Counted from the first letter of the stretch, positions 40,684 through 48,760 are shown. The stretch: DNA of 57,203 nucleotides from CAZKKF01 sp964553285 (GCA_964553285.1 CAZKKF010000002.1:1-57203); one strand, 5' to 3'. Notes: generated by a model not told the origin, from the sequence alone. A program made the numbers and translations.

Positions 40684-41208
40684 ATGAACTTGTGGCACGA
40701 CGTAAAAGCGGGCGAAAAAAACAAGATGAATGTCATCGTTGAGATAGGCAAGGGTTCCAAAAACAAATACGAGATAGACAAAGAAACCGGTCTTATCGCT
40801 TTGGACAGAGCCATGCACTCCGCCCAGGATTATCCCTTTGACTACGGCTTCGTGCCGCAGACTCTCTGGCACGACGATGACGCGGTGGATGTAGTGCTCC
40901 TTGCCACCTGGCCCTTTGCTTCCGGCATCTTGGTGCGTGCCAGGCCCGTTGCCGTGATGAACATGATTGACGGCGGCGAAATGGATGACAAGGTTATAGC
41001 CGTACCGATAGACGACCCGCGCTGGGACAATGTACAGGATCTTGAAGACATAAACCCTCACACCATCAAAGAAATGGAGCACTTCTTCTCCACCTACAAA
41101 AAGATTCAGGGCAAAGAGGTTGAGGTAACAGGTTTCAAAGGCAAAGCGGAAGCGGAAAAGGTTTTTGAGGAAGGCCAAGAGCTTTACAACAAGAAATTCG
41201 GCAAATAA
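40684..41208 (+). CDS. ppa: Inorganic pyrophosphatase, family I
   Basis: A 174-residue soluble enzyme. The family I metal cluster is DDDAVDVVLL near residue 65 with KYEIDKETG and YPFDYGFVPQT before it. It hydrolyses pyrophosphate and pulls biosynthetic reactions forward. It follows nusA by 41 nt. Confidence 0.94.
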   Translation: MNLWHDVKAGEKNKMNVIVEIGKGSKNKYEIDKETGLIALDRAMHSAQDYPFDYGFVPQTLWHDDDAVDVVLLATWPFASGILVRARPVAVMNMIDGGEMDDKVIAVPIDDPRWDNVQDLEDINPHTIKEMEHFFSTYKKIQGKEVEVTGFKGKAEAEKVFEEGQELYNKKFGK

Positions 41209-41226
41209 TAGTGCCTTTCCCTGCGG

Positions 41227-41252
41227 AAAAATCCCATTTTATGGGATTTTTT
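41227..41252 (+). terminator. Terminator of ppa
   Basis: AAAAATCCCAT and ATGGGATTTTTT form an 11-bp stem ending in T6. Confidence 0.85.
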
Positions 41253-41261
41253 CTTATGGGG

Positions 41262-41267
41262 TATAAT
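41262..41267 (+). promoter_or_regulatory. -10 box of the secreted coiled-coil gene
   Basis: TATAAT, about 55 nt ahead of the chosen start. No clear -35 is found; the region is the T-run of the ppa terminator. Confidence 0.4.
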
Positions 41268-41322
41268 GTCCTTGTCCGTGGATTTCTCTATCGGACTGCA
41301 TTATAAGACTCAAGGAAAACCG

Positions 41323-41991
41323 ATGAAATTACATTTGACGGCCCTTGCATTGCTTGCTCTGGCAATAACCGCGCCTTTTGGAGCGATAAGCGGGCAAGAG
41401 ACAACAGAGTCGCGCCCCGCGGCAGATAGAGTGAATGCGGCCGAGGAATACCGCAAAGCTTTGGAGGAGCAGAAGCGGGCCTATGACGCATCTCTTAGGG
41501 CAAGGGAGGCTGAGATAAAGTCAGCCGTGGAAAAACGCCTTCAGGGACGCGATGAAACGGAAGCAAACATCAAAGAAAGAACCGCCGAAACAGGGAGGAA
41601 TATCTCCGACAGGGCCGATGCTGTCTCAAGCGAGATAAGCGACAGAACCGCCGCTTTGGTTGAAAGGATGACACTAAGCCAGCTCGGATTCATCAAGCGC
41701 CTGGAACTCATCGCCGAAAAAACCCAAAACCGCATAGGGGCAATCAGGGTAACAGGAGGAAACACAAGCGCCTCCGAGAGACTGCTTGAGGAAGCCCTTA
41801 GCGAGCTTGCGGAAGCAAAAAACAAAGTCGCGCGCCTCGGAGCAATGCTTGGAAGCGTTTCCGACAACAGCACTTTGCGCATAGCCTGGAACGAATCAGG
41901 AAAGGCGGCAATAGCGGAAATTAACAGCCACATCAGAGAGGCCCACCGCCTTATCACCGAGGCCGTAGCGGCGCTCAAAGCAGGAAATTAG
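41323..41991 (+). CDS. Secreted coiled-coil protein
   Basis: A 222-residue protein of unknown function. Residues 1-24 form a signal peptide (LTALALLALAITAPFGAISG) and most of the rest is long amphipathic helix (EYRKALEEQKRAYDASLRAR), likely a coiled coil outside the membrane. ATG at 41323 is chosen for the signal peptide and for AGGA in front. The next gene is another membrane-anchored acidic protein, so both may act at the envelope. Confidence 0.65.
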   Translation: MKLHLTALALLALAITAPFGAISGQETTESRPAADRVNAAEEYRKALEEQKRAYDASLRAREAEIKSAVEKRLQGRDETEANIKERTAETGRNISDRADAVSSEISDRTAALVERMTLSQLGFIKRLELIAEKTQNRIGAIRVTGGNTSASERLLEEALSELAEAKNKVARLGAMLGSVSDNSTLRIAWNESGKAAIAEINSHIREAHRLITEAVAALKAGN

Positions 41992-42027
41992 TGCACCATT
42001 AAACTTTAACTTGAAATAAAAACAGAC

Positions 42028-42321
42028 ATGGAACCGGAAAACAACAACACAGTTAATCAAAATAATGCCGCGACAGGCAAGGGATCATGGGGCGCCCTCA
42101 TAGGCATCATCGTGATAGTGGCAATTTTGCTTCTCGGAGCATTTTATTTCTCAGGCTCCACTCCGGCGGCAGTTGAGGAAGTGCCCGCTTCAGGCGAGGC
42201 TCTAAGCGAAGGCAACGAGCCTGCGGATATAGAAGAGGACCTGAACGCATCAGATGTCTCCGCTCTTGAAGGCGAGGTTGACGGTCTTTCCGCAGAACTT
42301 GAAGCTTCTATCGGAGAGTAG
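42028..42321 (+). CDS. Small membrane-anchored acidic protein
   Basis: A 97-residue protein: a polar Asn-rich start, one membrane helix (LIGIIVIVAILLLGAFYF) and a strongly acidic tail (about 17 Glu/Asp among the last 50). No family is recognised. It follows the coiled-coil gene by 36 nt and ends at a strong terminator. Confidence 0.6.
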   Translation: MEPENNNTVNQNNAATGKGSWGALIGIIVIVAILLLGAFYFSGSTPAAVEEVPASGEALSEGNEPADIEEDLNASDVSALEGEVDGLSAELEASIGE

Positions 42322-42351
42322 GACAAAAAATACTCTAATAAAACTTGTGCT

Positions 42352-42380
42352 AAACACCCCGCCTTTGAGGCGGGGTGTTT
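42352..42380 (+). terminator. Terminator before tig
   Basis: Stem AAACACCCCGCC / GGCGGGGTGTTT with a 5-nt loop, then GTTTG. Confidence 0.8.
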
Positions 42381-42382
42381 GT

Positions 42383-42410
42383 TTGCAAAAAAACGCTCAG
42401 GCAATATACT
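42383..42410 (+). promoter_or_regulatory. Promoter of tig
   Basis: TTGCAA (42383-42388), 16 nt, TATACT (42405-42410), with the ATG 8 nt beyond, predicting a leaderless transcript. Confidence 0.6.
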
Positions 42411-42418
42411 GGCAAACC

Positions 42419-43432
42419 ATGACAAAGACATACAAAAAGGCCGAAATCAAAACAGAAAACGGCAAGACCGTAATCACCGCCATTATAGACAAGGAAGTGC
42501 TTGAAGAAGCGAGAAACAGCGCCCTCAAGGAAATGCTTGCAGAGGCCGAACTGCCCGGTTTTAGAAAAGGCAAAGTGCCGGAAAGCCTCTTTGTGGAAAG
42601 AGTGGGCGAGCTGACAGTCCTCCAGGAAGGTGCGGAGAGAGCTATCGCCAATGCCTATCCTGAAATCATCACCGACAACAAAATCTCCCCCGTATCGCGC
42701 CCAAAAATAAGGATCACAAAGATTGCCGCAGGCAACGACCTTGAGTTTGATGCAGAAGTGGAAACAATGCCCGAGATAAACCTGCCCGATTACAAGGCCA
42801 TAGCCAAAGCGGCCGCGCCGGCAGAAACAGGATTTGCCGCTGACGACAACGAGGTAAACGAAGTGATACACCAGCTCCAGCACAGAATGATGCCGCAGGA
42901 CGGCAAAGAGCACGATCATCCGGAAATAAACAACGAGTTTGCCAAGAAAATGGGCGGCTTTGAAACAGTGGACGAGCTTAGAGAAGCTATACGCAAAAAC
43001 ATCGTGAGCGAGAAAGAGCTTCGCGCCAAAGACAAGCGCCGCGCCGAAATAGCGGAAAAAATATCAGACGGCATAAAAGAAAAGATTCCGGCAAGCCTGA
43101 TAGAAGATGAGATAATGCGCATGATGGAGAGGCTTAAGCACGACATCTCCCGTGTCGGGGTGAAGTGGGAAGATTATCTAAAGAATGCCAAAAAGACCGA
43201 AGAAGAAATAAAAGTGGAGATTACTCCGGACGCGGAAAAGAGGGTCAAGCTTGAATTGGCGGTTGTTATGATAGCCGAAAAAGAAAACCTCTCCCCTTCC
43301 AAGGATGAGATTACCAATGAGGCGCAAGAACTCATGGCCGCCTACCCTGCCGCAGAACCCATAAGAGCGGAGGAATATGTACGAAACATTCTCACAAACA
43401 AAAAAGTTTTTGAGTTTCTGGAGTCTATTTAG
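42419..43432 (+). CDS. tig: Trigger factor without FKBP domain
   Basis: A 337-residue ribosome-bound chaperone. The signature GFRKGKVPESLF near residue 41 that docks on L23 is intact, followed directly by the helical C-terminal arms. The FKBP prolyl-isomerase domain (about 90 residues in the middle of the usual 430) is absent: after residue 145 only a short linker leads to the helical part. It therefore cradles nascent chains but should not isomerise prolines. ATG at 42419 is chosen because it follows a tight promoter. Confidence 0.87.
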   Translation: MTKTYKKAEIKTENGKTVITAIIDKEVLEEARNSALKEMLAEAELPGFRKGKVPESLFVERVGELTVLQEGAERAIANAYPEIITDNKISPVSRPKIRITKIAAGNDLEFDAEVETMPEINLPDYKAIAKAAAPAETGFAADDNEVNEVIHQLQHRMMPQDGKEHDHPEINNEFAKKMGGFETVDELREAIRKNIVSEKELRAKDKRRAEIAEKISDGIKEKIPASLIEDEIMRMMERLKHDISRVGVKWEDYLKNAKKTEEEIKVEITPDAEKRVKLELAVVMIAEKENLSPSKDEITNEAQELMAAYPAAEPIRAEEYVRNILTNKKVFEFLESI

Positions 43433-43439
43433 TTAAAAT

Positions 43440-44141
43440 CTACAGGAGAAAAAGGCTCGCCGAGGCGATTGAGGCTGTTTCGGCTCTCAAGGTTTGGGCG
43501 CCGAGGGAGATTATGTAAGCCCCTTTTTGCCTGGCCTCTTTTATTTCCGGGTCGGAAAACCCTCCTTCGGGTCCAACGAGCAGAGCGACAGCGTCTTTGC
43601 CATCTCTAAACAAGTCCGGCAGTGGATCGCCTTCCGGAGAAAGGAGAATAACCCTGCCCTCCTCGAGCAAACTATCCAGAGTTTCAGAAAAGCCACTCAC
43701 CGGAAAAACCGCAGGAATATCCGCTCTGCCGGACTGCTCTGCCGCTTCGCGGGCTATCACCTCCAGACGCTCCTGCTTGAGCGATTTCTTTTCGCTTCGG
43801 GCAGACAAAAAAGGCCTAAAGGCGGCGACACCAATTTCCGTCCCCTTCTCAGTCACCCATTCCGCCTTATCTTTTTTTATGACCGAAAAAGCAAGCGTCA
43901 ATTTGCGGCGAGGCACATTTGCGGATTCCTGCACGCTCTCTATGGCGCATCGCACCCTGGACTCATTCAAGTCGGTTATGACGGCCAGATATTCAAAGCC
44001 GGAGCCATCAAGAAGCACCAGCCTGCCGCCCACAGTCATGCGCAGGACTCTCCTTATCTGGCTCACAAGATCTCTGTCTGATATTTCATAAGACTCCAGC
44101 CCCCGGAGAGGCTCGTTCACGAAGAATCTGTGGTATCTCAT
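43440..44141 (-). CDS. rsmE: 16S rRNA m3U1498 methyltransferase RsmE
   Basis: A 233-residue SPOUT-type methyltransferase with the N-terminal PUA-like domain (RYHRFFVNEP) and the knot motif LLVGPEGGFSDPEI near residue 187, then SLGAQTLRAETA. It methylates U1498 in the decoding region. It is converging with tig and divergent from clpP. TATGCT lies 6 nt before its start, so it too may be leaderless. Confidence 0.9.
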   Translation of the reverse strand: MRYHRFFVNEPLRGLESYEISDRDLVSQIRRVLRMTVGGRLVLLDGSGFEYLAVITDLNESRVRCAIESVQESANVPRRKLTLAFSVIKKDKAEWVTEKGTEIGVAAFRPFLSARSEKKSLKQERLEVIAREAAEQSGRADIPAVFPVSGFSETLDSLLEEGRVILLSPEGDPLPDLFRDGKDAVALLVGPEGGFSDPEIKEARQKGAYIISLGAQTLRAETASIASASLFLL

Positions 44142-44176
44142 GTTTCAAGCATACGCAAAATCACATAAAGATAAAG

Positions 44177-44200
44177 CTTGCCCCGCTTAGCGGGGCTTGC
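44177..44200. terminator. Hairpin in the rsmE-clpP divergent region
   Basis: A stem formed by GCCCCGC and GCGGGGC lies between two divergent genes, where no transcript is expected to end. It may instead be part of the clpP leader. Confidence 0.35.
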
Positions 44201-44214
44201 TCTAAGGGCCTTAA

Positions 44215-44817
44215 GTGAGTAAGATGCTTGCCATGCTTATACCCACAGTTATAGAGAAGGTGCCTCAGGGCGAAAGAGCCTACGACATATATTCCCGCCT
44301 GCTTAAGGAGAGGATTATTTTCCTAGGCGGCCCCATTGATGACAACATATCAAACCTCATCATCGCCCAGCTTCTGTTTTTGGAAAACGAAGACTCCAAG
44401 AAAGACATTTTCCTTTATGTAAACTCCCCCGGCGGGTCTGTAACCGCAGGTATGGCCATAGTTGATACCATGAACCATATCAAGCCGGCAGTCTCCACCG
44501 TCTGCGTAGGCATGGCCGCTTCCATGGGCGCAGTTATTCTTGCTTCAGGAGAAAAAGGCAAAAGATTCGCACTGCCTAATGCCGAGGTAATGATCCACCA
44601 ACCCCTGGGCGGTGCCGAAGGTCAGGCTACAGATATTGAAATATCAGCAAAGAGAATCGTCCGGCACAGGGATGTACTAAACAAGCTTCTGGCAGAAAGA
44701 ACCGGCCAGCCGCTCTCAAAGATAGAAAAGGACGTGGACAGAGACTTTTTTATGGACGCAACAGAAGCCCAAAAGTACGGCCTAATAGACAAAGTGTATT
44801 CCATCAAGAGCAAGTAA
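44215..44817 (+). CDS. clpP: ATP-dependent Clp protease proteolytic subunit
   Basis: A 200-residue serine protease that forms a chamber fed by ClpX or ClpC. The catalytic Ser is in GMAASMGAV near residue 101, the His in EVMIHQPLG near 125 and the Asp in the later KDVDRDFFM region. GTG at 44215 is listed; ATG at 44224 or 44233 (giving MLIPTVIEK) are also possible. Confidence 0.93.
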   Translation: MSKMLAMLIPTVIEKVPQGERAYDIYSRLLKERIIFLGGPIDDNISNLIIAQLLFLENEDSKKDIFLYVNSPGGSVTAGMAIVDTMNHIKPAVSTVCVGMAASMGAVILASGEKGKRFALPNAEVMIHQPLGGAEGQATDIEISAKRIVRHRDVLNKLLAERTGQPLSKIEKDVDRDFFMDATEAQKYGLIDKVYSIKSK

Positions 44818-44844
44818 CTACGCTCCTACTTTTTTGGGCCATTT

Positions 44845-44873
44845 TTGACTAATCTTTATCAAAAAGATATTGT
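44845..44873 (+). promoter_or_regulatory. Promoter of rny
   Basis: TTGACT (44845-44850), 17 nt, TATTGT (44868-44873). The leader is about 140 nt and pyrimidine-rich; no other gene is seen in it. Confidence 0.6.
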
Positions 44874-45020
44874 GTAGCCGTTAGCAATAATAAAGACCCT
44901 CAAGGAGAGCTTTTGCCACAGAGAAAACCCCGCCCCGCCGCAACTGCCGCCCGCTTTTCCCTACCGCACCGCCCCTTTCCCTTTTGTCCCGAAAAAGACT
45001 CCCAGGGGTTATAAACAGAC

Positions 45021-46550
45021 ATGTCAATTAAGATACTTTTGCTCGTAGTCGCCCTCGCGGCGGCGGCGGGCATCGCTTTCGGCTACTTCTTGAGATGGAT
45101 TATATCCATCGGGCGCAAAGGCTCTATGGAGCTTGATATCAAGCAGATGATGCTTGAAGCCAAGGAAGAGGCCGGAGGCATCATATCCGAAGCGGAAAAA
45201 AAGGCAGATGACATATTGGATTCCGCCAGAGACGAGGCCCGCGAAAAGGGAGAAAAATACCAAAAGACCGAGGAGCGCCTCATCAAAAGAGAGGAGTTTT
45301 TGGACAAGAGGCAAACCGATCTTGAAAGCGAGATAGAGCACATCAAAGAAAAGATGGAAGAGGTGCGCCTGCTCAAAGAGCGTGCCGAAGAGCTCAACCG
45401 AGAAAGGGAAGCTCTCCTCTCCAACGCATCGGGCCTGTCAAAAGAAGAGGCCACAGCCGAGCTTTTGAGTCTTGCCGAAAAGGAAAACGAGGAAGACTTC
45501 CTCTCCCGCATAAGAAAACTTGAGCGGGAAAAAGGTGAGATTTTGGAAGAGAAGGCCCGCGAGATACTATCAAGCACCATCCAACGCCTGGCTACAAGCG
45601 TACCGTCGGAGATCATGACGACCAGCGTGCCCATCTCTTCGGACGAGATAAAGGGCAAGATCATAGGCAAGGAGGGGCGCAACATCAAAGCCTTTGAGAG
45701 AGCAACGGGGGTTGAAGTCATCATAGACGACACGCCGGGCCTTATTACCCTTTCATCTTTTGATCCGGTAAGAAGGCAGGTGGCAAGAGTGGCGCTTGAA
45801 GTGCTCATTGCAGACGGCAGGATACAGCCCGCAAAGATAGAGGACGAGGTGGCCAAAGCCAAACAGGAGATAAACAAGATAATAAAAGAAAAGGGCGAGC
45901 AGGCTGTGTATGAGTGCGGCGTCTTCAATATTGATCCGCGAGTTGTTGCGGTGCTCGGGCGGCTTCACTTCCGCACAAGCTACGGCCAGAACGTACTTCA
46001 GCACTCTATAGAGATGTCTCACATAGCCCGTATGCTCGCCGAAGAGCTTGGTGCCGATGTTGCCGTGGCAAAGACCGCCGCACTTCTTCATGACATAGGC
46101 AAGGCGATGGATCACGAAGTAGCGGGCACACATGTTGAGATAGGCAGAAGAATATTGCAGAAGTTTGGCGTATCGGAAGAGGTGGTCAAAGCCATGCAGG
46201 CTCATCACGGAGAATATCCTTATGAAACGATAGAGGCGGTTATTGTGCAGACGGCAGACTCAATTTCCGGAGGAAGGCCGGGCGCACGCAGAGATACGGT
46301 GGAAAACTATCTCAAGCGCTTGAAGGAGCTTGAGTCTATCGCCGCAGACTTCAAGGGTGTAGAAAAAGTATACGCGCTGCAAGCCGGGCGCGAGATACGG
46401 GTGTTTGTAACCCCGACCAGCGTTTCCGACATTGAAGCCAAAAAGATGGCCCGCCAGATAGCAGACCGGATAGAAAAAGAGCTTAAATATCCTGGAGAAA
46501 TAAAGATCTCTGTCATAAGGGAGACTCGCACAATAGAATACGCAAGGTAG
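45021..46550 (+). CDS. rny: Ribonuclease Y
   Basis: A 509-residue membrane-bound endoribonuclease. One N-terminal helix (ILLLVVALAAAAGIAFGYFL) is followed by a coiled coil to about residue 190, a KH domain (GKIIGKEGRNIKAFERATGV near 211) and an HD domain (LLHDIGKAMDHE near 356). It starts decay of many mRNAs in bacteria without RNase E. Length is typical. Confidence 0.95.
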   Translation: MSIKILLLVVALAAAAGIAFGYFLRWIISIGRKGSMELDIKQMMLEAKEEAGGIISEAEKKADDILDSARDEAREKGEKYQKTEERLIKREEFLDKRQTDLESEIEHIKEKMEEVRLLKERAEELNREREALLSNASGLSKEEATAELLSLAEKENEEDFLSRIRKLEREKGEILEEKAREILSSTIQRLATSVPSEIMTTSVPISSDEIKGKIIGKEGRNIKAFERATGVEVIIDDTPGLITLSSFDPVRRQVARVALEVLIADGRIQPAKIEDEVAKAKQEINKIIKEKGEQAVYECGVFNIDPRVVAVLGRLHFRTSYGQNVLQHSIEMSHIARMLAEELGADVAVAKTAALLHDIGKAMDHEVAGTHVEIGRRILQKFGVSEEVVKAMQAHHGEYPYETIEAVIVQTADSISGGRPGARRDTVENYLKRLKELESIAADFKGVEKVYALQAGREIRVFVTPTSVSDIEAKKMARQIADRIEKELKYPGEIKISVIRETRTIEYAR

Positions 46551-46628
46551 AGAGTGCCACAAAACGGCTCTATACGGCCCCGTAAAGGCCTTATAGCCAC
46601 TAACTTGGGCTTACGACGAGAGGCTCAC

Positions 46629-46663
46629 GGAAACCGCGGTCATAAAGACTGCGGTTTTCATTT
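46629..46663 (+). terminator. Terminator of rny
   Basis: GAAACCGC and GCGGTTTTC arms with an interrupted middle stem, followed by ATTTT. Confidence 0.65.
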
Positions 46664-46674
46664 TATGGCTCTAC

Positions 46675-46703
46675 TTGCGCAAAAAATAGCCCTTTCCTAT
46701 AAT
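46675..46703 (+). promoter_or_regulatory. Promoter of hup
   Basis: TTGCGC (46675-46680), 17 nt, TATAAT (46698-46703). The leader to the ATG is about 85 nt. Confidence 0.65.
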
Positions 46704-46793
46704 ACAGACAGCCTTAGTCCCCTTCCGCCACTGCGGATGCGGGGAATACAAAGCGGGCCGAATTAACAAAGCTAAAGAAAGACAGAATCAACA

Positions 46794-47066
46794 ATGAACA
46801 AACAAGGAATAGTTGATGCGGTACATGCAAAGATAGGCGGTACGAAAGTATCAGCCGAGCAGTCCGTAGAAACAGTGATTGACTGCATTGTAAATACTCT
46901 TAAGAAGGGCAACGAAGTATCAATCGCAGGTTTGGGAATATTTGCCACCAAGACCAGAGCGGCCAGACAAGCCCGCAACCCCCGCACCGGCGCTTCAATA
47001 TCGGTACCGGCTATGCGCGTGCCCAAGTTCAGAGCGGCTAAAGCCCTCAAGGACGCGGTAAAATAA
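46794..47066 (+). CDS. hup: HU-type DNA-binding protein
   Basis: A 90-residue nucleoid protein with EVSIAGLGIFATKTRAARQA and RNPRTGASISVPAMRVPKFR, the usual dimer core and DNA-gripping arm. HU bends and packs DNA and helps replication start. It lies about 1.6 kb from the origin candidate. Confidence 0.94.
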   Translation: MNKQGIVDAVHAKIGGTKVSAEQSVETVIDCIVNTLKKGNEVSIAGLGIFATKTRAARQARNPRTGASISVPAMRVPKFRAAKALKDAVK

Positions 47067-47100
47067 TTATTGCGTTCTTGGAAATAGAAAACTTTGCCAC

Positions 47101-47129
47101 AAACATCCCCGCCTAGGCGGGGATGTTTG
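47101..47129 (+). terminator. Terminator of hup
   Basis: AAACATCCCCGCC / GGCGGGGATGTTT with a 2-nt centre, then GTTTTTG. Confidence 0.85.
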
Positions 47130-47143
47130 TTTTTGCCCTATTG

Positions 47144-47200
47144 AAATCACTTCAGGGTGCTTGCACCGCGTAGCTCTGTACCCAGAGCGAAGTGGTGCGG
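47144..47200. repeat. 57-nt repeat, copy 1 (tRNA-Gly 3' flank)
   Basis: It matches 47654-47710 with about seven differences. It includes the end of the tRNA and its 3' trailer; the trailer can fold as CACTTCG/CGAAGTG-type arms in copy 2. Confidence 0.7.
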
Positions 47201-47266
47201 GATGGGAGAATCGAACTCCCGCCCACAGTTTGGAAAACTGTTATTCTACCATTAAACTAATCCCGC
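47193..47266 (-). tRNA. tRNA-Gly (UCC)
   Basis: Cloverleaf with GCGGGAT/ATCCCGC acceptor, anticodon stem ACAGT/ACTGT and loop TTTCCAA (anticodon TCC), T-loop TTCGATT. CCA is encoded. Confidence 0.93.
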
Positions 47267-47294
47267 TTAGACGAGAGTATACCGCAATATATAA

Positions 47295-47582
47295 TTATTG
47301 CACCAGCGCAAGCACCGCCTCCTCGTTATCCTCTTTTACTATACTTGCCGCCCTTTCAAAACCGCACATCTCACATTTGTGCAAAATCCTCACCGGCACT
47401 CCCCCGCGCGCTTCCACACCCACAGGCTTCATCATGCCTCCGCACCCCTCTTCCCTGTCTCCGGGAAAAACGTCAACGTGTTTTGACCAAAGACAATTCG
47501 GACAATGATTTGTGTATCCATTGCCCTCCACCTGAGTGCCGCATTTCTCGCAAACAAAATCCTCCTTGGTTCTGATAAACAT
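47295..47582 (-). CDS. RNHCP-domain zinc-ribbon protein
   Basis: A 95-residue protein with two CxxC pairs (CEKCG near residue 10; CEMCG near 70) and the core NHCPNCLWSKHVDVFPGDR. This is the RNHCP domain, a small zinc fold of unknown function found in several bacterial groups and possibly nucleic-acid-binding. It lies between two tRNA-Gly genes on the same strand. Confidence 0.85.
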   Translation of the reverse strand: MFIRTKEDFVCEKCGTQVEGNGYTNHCPNCLWSKHVDVFPGDREEGCGGMMKPVGVEARGGVPVRILHKCEMCGFERAASIVKEDNEEAVLALVQ

Positions 47583-47653
47583 TTAGGATTTATGAATTAT
47601 TGCCATGTGTGGACTGAAGACAAAGCTGTTCAGGATGTGGAGAAGTAGATTAT

Positions 47654-47710
47654 AAATCACTTCGGGGGGCTTGCACTTCGTAGCTTTGTACTCAGAGCGA
47701 AGTGGTGCGG
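47654..47710. repeat. 57-nt repeat, copy 2 (tRNA-Gly 3' flank)
   Basis: Partner of 47144-47200. Both copies sit at the 3' end of a glycine tRNA, which suggests duplication of a tRNA with its trailer. Confidence 0.7.
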
Positions 47711-47776
47711 CTACCGGGAATCGAACCCGAATCTCGTCCTTGGCAAGGACGCGTTCTACCACTAAACCATAGCCGC
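47703..47776 (-). tRNA. tRNA-Gly (GCC)
   Basis: Acceptor GCGGCTA/TAGCCGC, anticodon stem CGTCC/GGACG, loop TTGCCAA (anticodon GCC). CCA is encoded. Confidence 0.93.
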
Positions 47777-47827
47777 AGTGCAAGCACTTTAGCAGAAAAA
47801 ACAGGCTTGCTCAACTAACCTAAAATG

Positions 47828-47898
47828 TCGGAGCGCCGAGAATCGAACTCGGACCTCATGCTCCCAAAGCATGAATACTGCCACTATACTACGCTCCG
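47828..47898 (-). tRNA. tRNA-Pro (UGG)
   Basis: Acceptor CGGAGCG/CGCTCCG, anticodon stem CATGC/GCATG, loop TTTGGGA (anticodon TGG). No CCA is encoded. Confidence 0.92.
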
Positions 47899-47958
47899 TT
47901 TGGCCTCTACCAGAGACCAGAATACCCTATCCTACACGAATAAGGAAAATAAACCTTG

Positions 47959-48029
47959 TCGGGCTGCCGGGAATTGAACCCGGGCCTTACCCACCCCATG
48001 GGCAAATACTACCGTTATACTACAGCCCG
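47959..48029 (-). tRNA. tRNA-Pro (GGG)
   Basis: Acceptor CGGGCTG/CAGCCCG, anticodon stem TGCCC/GGGTA with one G-U pair, loop ATGGGGT (anticodon GGG). No CCA is encoded. Confidence 0.9.
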
Positions 48030-48082
48030 CACGCTCCCTTGCGGGAGCCTCACAAACCCAAACTCCGTACCAAAATTTTGCT

Positions 48083-48153
48083 TCGGACTGCTGAGAATCG
48101 AACTCAGGGCTCACGAACCCGAATCGTGTATATTACCACTATACGACAGTCCG
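48083..48153 (-). tRNA. tRNA-Pro (CGG)
   Basis: Acceptor CGGACTG/CAGTCCG, anticodon stem CACGA/TCGTG, loop TTCGGGT (anticodon CGG). No CCA is encoded. Confidence 0.92.
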
Positions 48154-48176
48154 TTAAATTTGATACGGCAAGGCAA

Positions 48177-48205
48177 ACTATATATCATAAAGGCTAAAAA
48201 TTGAA
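48177..48205 (-). promoter_or_regulatory. Promoter of the minus-strand tRNA group
   Basis: TTCAAT (48200-48205), 17 nt, TATAGT (48177-48182) on the minus strand. Its -35 is the same DNA as the plus-strand -35 at 48201. Confidence 0.5.
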
Positions 48206-48228
48206 GATTAGCCGAATAAGGTTATTAT
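48201..48228 (+). promoter_or_regulatory. Promoter of tRNA-Arg
   Basis: TTGAAG (48201-48206), 16 nt, TATTAT (48223-48228). Confidence 0.5.
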
Positions 48229-48286
48229 GTACCCTGCCTGGAAGTGATCTAAATATATTTCCAGGCTTGCCCCGTAAAGGCAATAT

Positions 48287-48358
48287 GCACCCGTGGTGAA
48301 ATGGATATCACAACGGTCTTCGGAACCGTTGTTGTGGGTTCGAGTCCTGCCGGGTGCA
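48287..48358 (+). tRNA. tRNA-Arg (UCG)
   Basis: Acceptor GCACCCG/CGGGTGC, anticodon stem ACGGT/ACCGT, loop CTTCGGA (anticodon TCG). No CCA is encoded. Confidence 0.92.
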
Positions 48359-48453
48359 CTACTTAGTGGTTCAACAAACTCACCACAAGCAAGCTCAGTG
48401 CAAGCCCTATGAACATCCCCTCATTCGAAGGTTTCGGAGGTCTCACCCCAGAG

Positions 48454-48482
48454 TAGTTGTCAACCTCGCAGGTTGACAACTA
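48454..48482. repeat. 13-bp perfect inverted repeat
   Basis: TAGTTGTCAACCT, 3-nt loop, AGGTTGACAACTA. There is no T-run on either side, so a binding site or cruciform is more likely than a terminator. Confidence 0.7.
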
Positions 48483-48641
48483 TCCTACCCCTTACAGCCC
48501 CATCCGGAGGTCTCACCTTGGGATGAGTTAGCGAGGCGGGGGCAAATGTCTTTTGAAAGTCTTTTAGGGTTTGAGGCCTATCTCCCCTGCCTGCCAAAAT
48601 ATTCTTTAGGTTAGCCAAAACTCGGCCATATTTTTGGAAAT

Positions 48642-48650
48642 TGTGAATAA
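48642..48650 (-). promoter_or_regulatory. DnaA box
   Basis: TGTGAATAA is the complement of TTATTCACA, a full match to TTATNCACA. Confidence 0.55.
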
Positions 48651-48654
48651 TAAC

Positions 48655-48663
48655 TGTGGATAA
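48655..48663 (-). promoter_or_regulatory. DnaA box
   Basis: TGTGGATAA is the complement of TTATCCACA, the strongest DnaA box. Confidence 0.6.
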
Positions 48664-48760
48664 CCTTGGGGACATGTGCAAAAGGACACGCCATGTCTGA
48701 TAGAATAAAAAGGTGAAAACGGCCCTGCTTAGCCAATAAAAAGCTAAACAGGTCAAATAT

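Noticed and set aside
47583..47702. Mobile element ends at the tRNA-Gly repeats
   Set aside because: The repeats cover the tRNA 3' end and trailer and enclose only tRNA and the RNHCP gene; no integrase lies between, so simple duplication explains them better.
48454..48482. Terminator of tRNA-Arg
   Set aside because: The stem is 95 nt downstream and lacks a T-run on either strand.
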